Positions 61,901-64,000 of a stretch of 64,000 nucleotides of DNA are shown here, one piece after another. The notes under the pieces are model-generated. The model did no database searches, had not been told where the DNA came from, and worked only from the letters and a program-made list of their open reading frames with translations. Position numbers and translations under genes: made by a program. Positions within the stretch are counted from its first letter, which is position 1; the number at the start of each line of letters is the position of its first letter. Source of the stretch: Agelas oroides. Lineage: Eukaryota; Porifera; Demospongiae; Agelasida; Agelasidae. The stretch covers positions 6,803,554 through 6,867,553 of the forward strand of contig OX422196.1 in NCBI GenBank assembly GCA_949130485.1, in the 5' to 3' direction.

Positions 61901-64000
61901 GAAAATGCCTATATCAAACCGTGTTACTATATAACACTACACTTAGGACGTGGCATGTAATGTACACACTAATGCACCAACATGTTAGTATTAGTTGTAC
62001 TCATTGGTCAATGTGAAGTGCCACATGTGTATAGCTATAATTACTTTCACGAGCGCTAGGATAAAGCCCTTTGTGACAGACTGTGCTATAGGTCAGTGTA
62101 TCCTCACACCACTCCACTCCACATCATGATTGATACTCACAGTTTGTGAAGCGGATGACTTCTGGAACTTTACTCGTGCTGGTACCACCGCATACTTCAG
62201 CTGTCCTGAAAACACAGTCACAATCAGCAGGACCTGCAATCCGTCTGCTGTGTGGGAACCTCAGCATGTGGACTTCTCTCTTTGTACTCCGTTTAGCTCC
62301 ATCAACATTGTGAGTCCCCATGCAGTGTACCTGTACTGATGTACATGCATGATATTCATGGTATACTACTTACACATGTACAGGATGACATAACACTTGA
62401 AAACTTTGATAAAGTTCTCACTGGTCTAAGTGGGGCAGTGAGGGGTGCAGCTCTTAGTGAGTCAGAACAGACCTCAAGCAACCTTGCCATTACTTCAGCT
62501 GTCTTTACAAAGTCTGCAACACTCATCAATCCCACCATCGTCATTGAAGATGGAGTATGTCTACTGCATGCTATCTTGCTTGTTAGTAGCTAGCAATAGC
62601 TAGTATCAACTCACCTTCTCCCCCATCCTTTCAGGCAGCGCAGGACCAGGTTAACATATTGGGGGGTCTCCAACAGTGGAAGGAAGATGTACTGCAAGCA
62701 AATTCCTCAAAGTGAGTAGTCTAATGACTGAAAGTACCTCTAACTCACCGGAATGTACAGGAGTCAATGGGGAAGCCTTGTAGGTATATGCAATTGATGA
62801 AAAATAATTTATTGTCATCGAGTGTGCAGCATGAATAGCAATGCTGCAAAAGCCAGATTGGTTAAGTCGGCCTCAAATAAATTTTTTTGCAACATGGAAG
62901 TATTCAAAAACATTGCAACAGTTTACGGAGATAAAATGGCTGCATTTGTAAGCTTTTTTGTTGCTAGTTTTGCCCTTAGTCTGTACTATGTAGCTTTGTG
63001 TTATCGCTAGTTGTGAGCTATGTATGTCTGCCTCACAGAAGGGCTATAGTTGGGATCAAAAGTTGCGTGTGTCTGGGAGGAGGAGACGCAAGTACTGCTC
63101 AAGTCACATTACCTACTACTTTTAGTGGCTGAGGCGGCTGGTGAAGACCCCTTACATCTTCATGAAATGGTGTTCTACAGTTAGGCCACTGTCAGTTTTA
63201 ATTGATTCTGCCTGGTTATTTGGTCCTTAATCTATACAGCCGCTGTGAAGGATGCTTGATGTGAAAAAATTGATAAAGAAGCCCCTGAAATTGTCGTTTT
63301 CCCAATACTTAACCTGTGTAAACCTACTGCCTTTTCAAAGATGATCATTTGATGGATGCTGTTTACCACATTGTTTAGAAGGGGTGTGTCTTTTCATGCA
63401 ATTAATAGTGGTATGTAAACAATCGTTGTAACAACACAATCATGTTTACAAAGAACCAAAAGAAAACATGATGTAGCACTAGTGAATACAATATATAGAA
63501 TTTGTGATGGAAGAAAAAATTGAGGCTGACATAACACTTCCGAGAAGGCATAAATAAATGATGTGTTTCCTGTACTATTGTGACAAATCATAAGACCCCC
63601 AATTGCATTTGGTGTAATTCCACCAATGAACAGTGACAATTCATAAGACCTCCATTTGCATTTGGTATAATTCCACCAATGAACAGTGACAATTCATAAG
63701 ACCTCCAATTGCATTGGTTGTAATTCCACCAATGAACCTAGCATGCACGCTTGACTTGTAAGTAATACTAGATCTTTTAGACCTGACTGACACAGAGTTT
63801 GGTGATACTGGTAGCACTGATATGTATGGCTCATTACTTGACTGTGGGTCTGTATTTAAAAGGCTCCCCCTTTGACTCATGATTTGAATGACATTGTTGA
63901 GTTTCTAGCTAGACTTTTGATCTATCCCTGTTACTAACCCTCTTCCTGCTTCCTCTGCATAGTATTGTGTTTTCGTTTGAGGAGATTGTGAGTGTGTTTG
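45395..64000 (+). CDS. Adhesion GPCR gene 2, 5' part (runs off window)
   Basis: Head-to-tail paralogue of gene 1. Predicted exons: signal peptide 45395-45458; Ig pairs 50948-51298 + 52018-52302, 53521-53871 + 54368-54652, 55405-55755 + 56832-57116, 58981-59331 + 59724-60008; Ig 61159-61458; FN3 61525-61794; HRM 62143-62309; GAIN 62384-62554, 62635-62711 and 63963 onward. Every Ig and FN3 exon is phase 1-1, so cassettes can be skipped or duplicated without breaking frame. The mature ectodomain would carry nine Ig domains, one FN3 and one HRM before GAIN. GPS and 7TM exons are expected past the right edge. The link from the signal-peptide exon across a 5.5-kb intron to the first Ig exon rests on matching phase and strand only. 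All four cassettes being spliced together in one mRNA is an assumption. Confidence 0.8.
45795..46629. mobile_element. Long-inverted-repeat (foldback) element
   Basis: The ends are inverted copies of each other over roughly 190 bp: CTATGGCGCAAAAAACCGG on the left against CCGGTTTTTTCGCCATAG on the right. They include GGACAAGGTAAATCGATCG and its complement. Both arms carry clusters of the palindrome ATCGATCGAT and variants of TTTTTGCTATCGAT. The left arm adds an 18-bp T run (about 45987-46004). The middle part, about 46020-46430, shows no transposase. No clear target-site duplication was found. Confidence 0.75.
46630..47477. other. Unassigned intron DNA with a TIR-like end
   Basis: No coding sequence was recognised. 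At 47108 the sequence AGCCTCGTTCCCAGGCTCTC resembles the terminal repeat of the element at 57350 (TAGCCTCGTACCCAGGCCGT), with an AGAGCCTGGTAC counterpart about 45 bp on. This suggests a truncated relative, but the other end was not found. Short G and C runs (GGGGGGGC, GGGGGCCCC) occur near 46772-46800. Confidence 0.4.
47478..47731. mobile_element. Short MITE-like inverted-repeat element
   Basis: The 24-bp ends TCAGGTCCGTTGTCAGAATG... (47478-47501) and the complement of 47708-47731 differ at only two positions. ATGCGCA also recurs symmetrically inside each arm. At 254 bp with no coding capacity it looks like a miniature non-autonomous element. A target duplication was not seen. Confidence 0.6.
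47732..48152. other. Intron DNA, nothing recognised
   Basis: CpG-containing unique sequence without a convincing open frame, repeat or inverted ends. Confidence 0.5.
48153..48824. mobile_element. 672-bp TIR element (AGGGTGGTCGGAACTAA ends)
   Basis: A perfect 17-bp terminal inverted repeat, AGGGTGGTCGGAACTAA, lies at 48153-48169 and as its complement at 48808-48824. The right end abuts the segment (TTAATACCACTG...) that recurs at 52348 and 57173, where the element is absent. That supports insertion at or near the edge of that segment. Internal open frames on the minus strand are short and unlike any transposase I know. Confidence 0.7.
48825..49647. repeat. Cassette-associated intron repeat, copy 1
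   Basis: Begins TTAATACCACTGTTGTAGTG and ends ACCAAAATGCAT. It recurs almost intact at 52348-53173 and, split by an insertion, at 57173-58640, each time upstream of an Ig cassette. It contains the HIRAN-like TIR element (49033-49446). It was presumably duplicated as part of the cassette rather than by transposition, because the flanks are copied too. Confidence 0.8.
49033..49446 (-). mobile_element. TIR element with HIRAN-like frame, copy 1
   Basis: The ends TACTGTATAGCGGGAAATTT (49033 on) and the complement of CGAAACTTCCCGCTATACAGTA (to 49446) are inverted repeats of about 27 bp with a few mismatches. On the minus strand, 49293-49155 stays open. It reads ACHAVSKRWQHKYNVWAAFV, then GEEPPCQRVQTNSEDPF, then IEAVTNERR. 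The spacing of Val-Trp, Val-Gly-Glu, Pro-Cys-x-Arg and Asp-Pro-Phe resembles the HIRAN-like domain carried by many invertebrate transposable elements. HIRAN assignment is from memory of the pattern and is moderate. This copy has four C bases at 49230-49233, which keeps the frame open. Confidence 0.55.
49652..50672. mobile_element. TTAA-flanked TIR element
   Basis: Flanked on both sides by TTAA (49648-49651 and 50673-50676), with ends GGTGGCACAGT and the complement of ACCGTGCCACC, an 11-bp inverted repeat with one mismatch. TTAA target duplications are typical of piggyBac-type insertion. It sits between the two parts of the cassette unit that are nearly adjacent in copies 2 and 4. It carries a 30-bp poly(A) run (49911-49940). 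Open frames inside (50004-50201 plus, 50429-50175 minus) match nothing I recognise, so it is probably non-autonomous. Confidence 0.65.
49911..49940 (+). repeat. Poly(A) run
   Basis: A run of about 30 A residues, ending AAAAGAGAAGG. It lies inside the TTAA-flanked element. It could be a retroposed tail or simple slippage; no target duplication marks a separate retroposon. Confidence 0.8.
50948..51298 (+). CDS. Exon: V-type Ig domain, cassette 1
   Basis: Encodes 117 residues starting DDVRFSLNGTIYRNNSLVSL, phase 1-1. The core Ig residues are Cys32 (ALVC), Trp55 (GNWFFPNET) and Cys96 (GIYHCEI), with an extra Cys pair (ACC, residues 39-40). NGT, NNS, NLT, NET and NVT sequons indicate heavy glycosylation. 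The frame stays open 22 codons past the GTGAGT donor to a stop, so intron retention would truncate the protein. Confidence 0.85.
51357..51835 (+). repeat. 241-bp tandem duplication in an intron
   Basis: The intron after the first V-type exon contains two head-to-tail copies with a 241-bp period, starting AGCTCTCTGATTATA at 51357 and 51598. Both hold ACACTGCTGTTAGGAG and CAGGGGCACCAACTTGATTA. Cassettes 2-4 have a single copy, so this duplication is private to cassette 1. Confidence 0.8.
52018..52302 (+). CDS. Exon: C2/I-type Ig domain, cassette 1
   Basis: Encodes 95 residues (GSPNVTSLTFDDQSMTLTC...), phase 1-1. Core residues are Cys19, Trp31 and Cys79 (GTYNCTVEND). The C-strand reads TWMKDG. 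It pairs with the preceding V-type exon as one duplicated unit. Confidence 0.88.
52348..53173. repeat. Cassette-associated intron repeat, copy 2
   Basis: Second copy of the segment described at 48825-49647, between cassettes 1 and 2. It is uninterrupted and gives the reference layout for recognising later insertions in the other copies. Confidence 0.8.
52559..53000 (-). mobile_element. TIR element with HIRAN-like frame, copy 2
   Basis: Starts TACTGTATAGTGGGAAATTT and ends with the complement of an eroded version (CTATATGGTA). The minus-strand HIRAN-like frame is broken: GGCGGTTCTTCCCAAC has three C bases where copy 1 has four. This shifts the frame between VWAAFVG and EEPPCQRVQ. The same deletion is in copy 3. 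Confidence 0.6.
53521..53871 (+). CDS. Exon: V-type Ig domain, cassette 2
   Basis: Phase 1-1, 117 residues, with Cys32, Trp55 and Cys96 conserved. Differs from cassette 1 at a few sites (CCRPPYTGEMRYATG, FPNGTRV, SQSDFHR). Its protein sequence is identical to that of cassette 3. Confidence 0.87.
54368..54652 (+). CDS. Exon: C2/I-type Ig domain, cassette 2
   Basis: Phase 1-1, 95 residues, with Cys19, Trp31 and Cys79 conserved. Private changes are TFDNQSM, TWRRGG in the C-strand and SIVETYNC before the second cysteine. Confidence 0.88.
54653..55404. other. Intron between cassettes 2 and 3
   Basis: Unlike the introns before cassettes 2 and 4, this one lacks the repeat that carries the HIRAN-like element. 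It shares only the first ~60 bp and the last few hundred bp (CTCAATAAGAAGC..., CTGTCACCAGTGCA...). No other feature was recognised. Confidence 0.6.
55405..55755 (+). CDS. Exon: V-type Ig domain, cassette 3
   Basis: Phase 1-1. The protein is identical to cassette 2 over all 117 residues and also in the 22 codons of open frame past the donor. The flanking introns differ more, so this identity suggests a recent duplication or gene conversion. Confidence 0.87.
56164..56742. mobile_element. 579-bp TIR element in cassette 3 intron
   Basis: Bounded by the perfect 13-bp inverted repeat CATTGCCAGAAAT / ATTTCTGGCAATG. It splits GTGTGTGTCTTTGT from AGCACATCTAG, which are contiguous in cassettes 1 and 2. 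The insertion therefore postdates the cassette duplication or is private to copy 3. No coding capacity or clear target duplication was seen. Confidence 0.75.
56832..57116 (+). CDS. Exon: C2/I-type Ig domain, cassette 3
   Basis: Phase 1-1, with Cys19, Trp31 and Cys79 conserved. The C-strand reads TWRRDG; QQIKS replaces QQTKS, and QSVTLTC replaces QSMTLTC. Confidence 0.88.
57350..57984. mobile_element. 635-bp TIR element with 9-bp target duplication
   Basis: A perfect 47-bp terminal inverted repeat (57350-57396 and 57938-57984) begins TAGCCTCGTACCCAGGCCGT. Each arm is itself palindromic (CCAGGCCGTT and AACGGCCTGG) and could form a hairpin. The 9-bp GGTGTACAT directly precedes and follows the element (57341-57349 and 57985-57993). 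Copy 2 of the host repeat has it once, so the empty site is visible in the same window. No transposase is encoded. An 8-9-bp duplication suggests a hAT- or Mutator-type source. Confidence 0.9.
58028..58469 (-). mobile_element. TIR element with HIRAN-like frame, copy 3
   Basis: Same 442-bp length and ends as copy 2 (TACTGTATAGTGGGAAATTT ... CTATATGGTA), with the same one-base deletion (CTTCCCAAC) breaking the minus-strand frame. It differs from copy 2 at few sites (CGCTTCGACACTGCATGGCA). Confidence 0.6.
58981..59331 (+). CDS. Exon: V-type Ig domain, cassette 4 (most diverged)
   Basis: Phase 1-1, with Cys32, Trp55 and Cys96 kept. Changes cluster: TKLTACC, GEVRPAIGNW, SQWDIYRDRG, MNRTRGEVDGIFRCEI. 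A new NRT sequon appears. Other parts of the exon are unchanged from cassettes 1-3. Confidence 0.87.
59724..60008 (+). CDS. Exon: C2/I-type Ig domain, cassette 4
   Basis: Phase 1-1, with Cys19, Trp31 and Cys79 conserved. The C-strand is TWMKDG as in cassette 1. Private changes are QQTRS and DQNSIVG, the latter removing a Ser. Confidence 0.88.
60233..60645 (+). pseudogene. Frameshifted TE-derived zinc-finger-like relic
   Basis: An open frame from 60233 reads ...VQKWITESDREMSTSAWLKY, then YVATLKCSMFNEKLRGMRNY. After about 60493 the similarity continues in another frame as GSKNLRASSYKDHAATDMHK, then RAMLLSKKQ and TEYAPIA. This resembles the N-terminal TTF-like zinc-finger region of ZNF862/KIAA1586-type proteins derived from hAT transposons. 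Part of the Cys-x2-Cys is missing where the frame breaks. No C-terminal hAT domain follows, so it is a dead fragment in an intron of gene 2. It is more CpG-rich than its surroundings. Confidence 0.55.
60690..61158. other. Intron DNA, nothing recognised
   Basis: Sequence between the zinc-finger relic and the fifth Ig region. No repeat, open frame or inverted ends of note. Confidence 0.5.
61159..61458 (+). CDS. Exon: ninth Ig domain of gene 2
   Basis: Encodes 100 residues (GQVSIPENITFQLVTN...), phase 1-1. Ig core residues are Cys28 (TLTCTSTGG), Trp39 (VIWKRNG) and Cys82 (GQYECSVFN). It is related to the cassette C2 exons (STGG, W, PVxxTY) but clearly older and single-copy. Confidence 0.9.
61525..61794 (+). 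CDS. Exon: fibronectin type III domain
   Basis: Encodes 90 residues (EADSPTNLYAVVAGNNSFTV...), phase 1-1. FN3 marks are the initial SPTNL, the Trp in FTVFWTSSP, the VTGYQVYWSEGG strand and a late hydrophobic strand ending GAVFYYR. A Gly-rich loop (PDGSGNMSAGGGD) is inserted. It would form the spacer between the Ig stack and HRM. Confidence 0.88.
61795..62142. other. Intron between FN3 and HRM exons
   Basis: Nothing recognised apart from the donor GTGAGT and the acceptor TGATACTCACAG. Confidence 0.6.
62143..62309 (+). CDS. Exon: HRM (hormone-receptor motif) domain
   Basis: Phase 1 in and 0 out, 56 residues. It has the HRM pattern: Cys (VCEADDFWNF), Gly (RAGTTAYF), SCPENTV, then SRTCNPSAVW and a final FSLC. 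This compact extracellular fold commonly precedes GAIN in adhesion GPCRs. The gene 1 counterpart (39031-39146) has lost the first half. Confidence 0.82.
62384..64000 (+). CDS. Exons: start of the GAIN domain of gene 2
   Basis: Exons 62384-62554 (171 nt), 62635-62711 (77 nt) and 63963 onward match gene 1 exons 39219-39389, 39453-39529 and 39951-40053. Lengths and phases are the same (the third is incomplete), and identity is high: EVLTSLSGAVRGAA against KVLTGLSGAVRGAA, and IVFSFEEIVSVF shared. The third exon is cut by the window edge. The intron 62712-63962 is 1.25 kb against 421 bp in gene 1. Confidence 0.88.
62712..63580. other. Intron DNA, nothing recognised
   Basis: First part of the enlarged intron. 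An open frame at 62822-63010 ends in a hydrophobic run but has no start context, splice link or resemblance to known proteins. Confidence 0.5.
63581..63737. repeat. 53-bp tandem repeat, three copies
   Basis: Units start at 63581, 63634 and 63687. Each reads TGACAAWTCATAAGACCYCC, then a variable TTGCAT stretch, then TAATTCCACCAATGAAC. The third ends at about 63737. Units differ by a few substitutions. Confidence 0.85.

Noticed and set aside
63641..63880. Minus-strand frame beginning MSQRGSLLNTDPQSSNEPY
   Set aside because: Looks superficially like a receptor tail but is antisense within an intron and runs into the 53-bp repeat; no support.

Overview
The window is nuclear DNA from an animal, not a prokaryote. 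It has multi-exon genes with GT-AG introns, adhesion-GPCR architecture, and many terminal-inverted-repeat (TIR) elements. Compact introns, Calx-beta/Ig/FN3/HRM/GAIN receptor architectures and dense short TIR elements fit an early-branching animal. A demosponge is my best guess, by inference only; no single marker proves it.

Layout. (1) Positions 1 to about 38525 are one uninterrupted satellite built from a degenerate 10-bp unit, roughly TGTCTCATNN on the + strand. It has a deep hierarchy: tandem blocks of 381 bp, 2,037 bp, about 4.2 kb, about 5.77 kb and about 11.89 kb. The many open frames in it (peptides of the type MSHDVSYCLI) are a by-product of the 10-nt period, so I do not call them genes. 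(2) Positions 38517-42946 (+) hold the 3' part of an adhesion GPCR gene: a Calx-beta tail, a reduced HRM-like exon, GAIN, GPS (HL/TNFA), 7TM and a cytoplasmic tail ending in TGA. The satellite ends inside or right at the Calx-beta exon. (3) Positions 42947-45394 are 3' UTR and intergenic DNA, with a decayed relic of a 7TM exon at 44921-45060. (4) Positions 45395-64000 (+) hold a second, head-to-tail paralogous adhesion GPCR gene that runs off the right edge. It has a signal-peptide exon, a 5.5-kb intron full of TIR elements, four tandem copies of a two-exon Ig cassette, a further Ig exon, an FN3 exon, a complete HRM exon and the first GAIN exons. Its GPS and 7TM exons would lie beyond 64000.

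How it works together. Both genes appear to encode surface receptors that autocleave at GPS and signal through a 7TM domain. Gene 2 has enlarged its ectodomain by repeatedly duplicating a phase 1-1 Ig pair together with its introns. The introns carried TIR elements along with them, including one with a decayed HIRAN-like reading frame that was copied three times. Later insertions (56164-56742, 57350-57984, 49652-50672) mark single cassettes and so help order the duplications. The most interesting observations are the hierarchical satellite and its abrupt end in a coding exon, the Ig-cassette expansion, and the transposon stratigraphy inside it.
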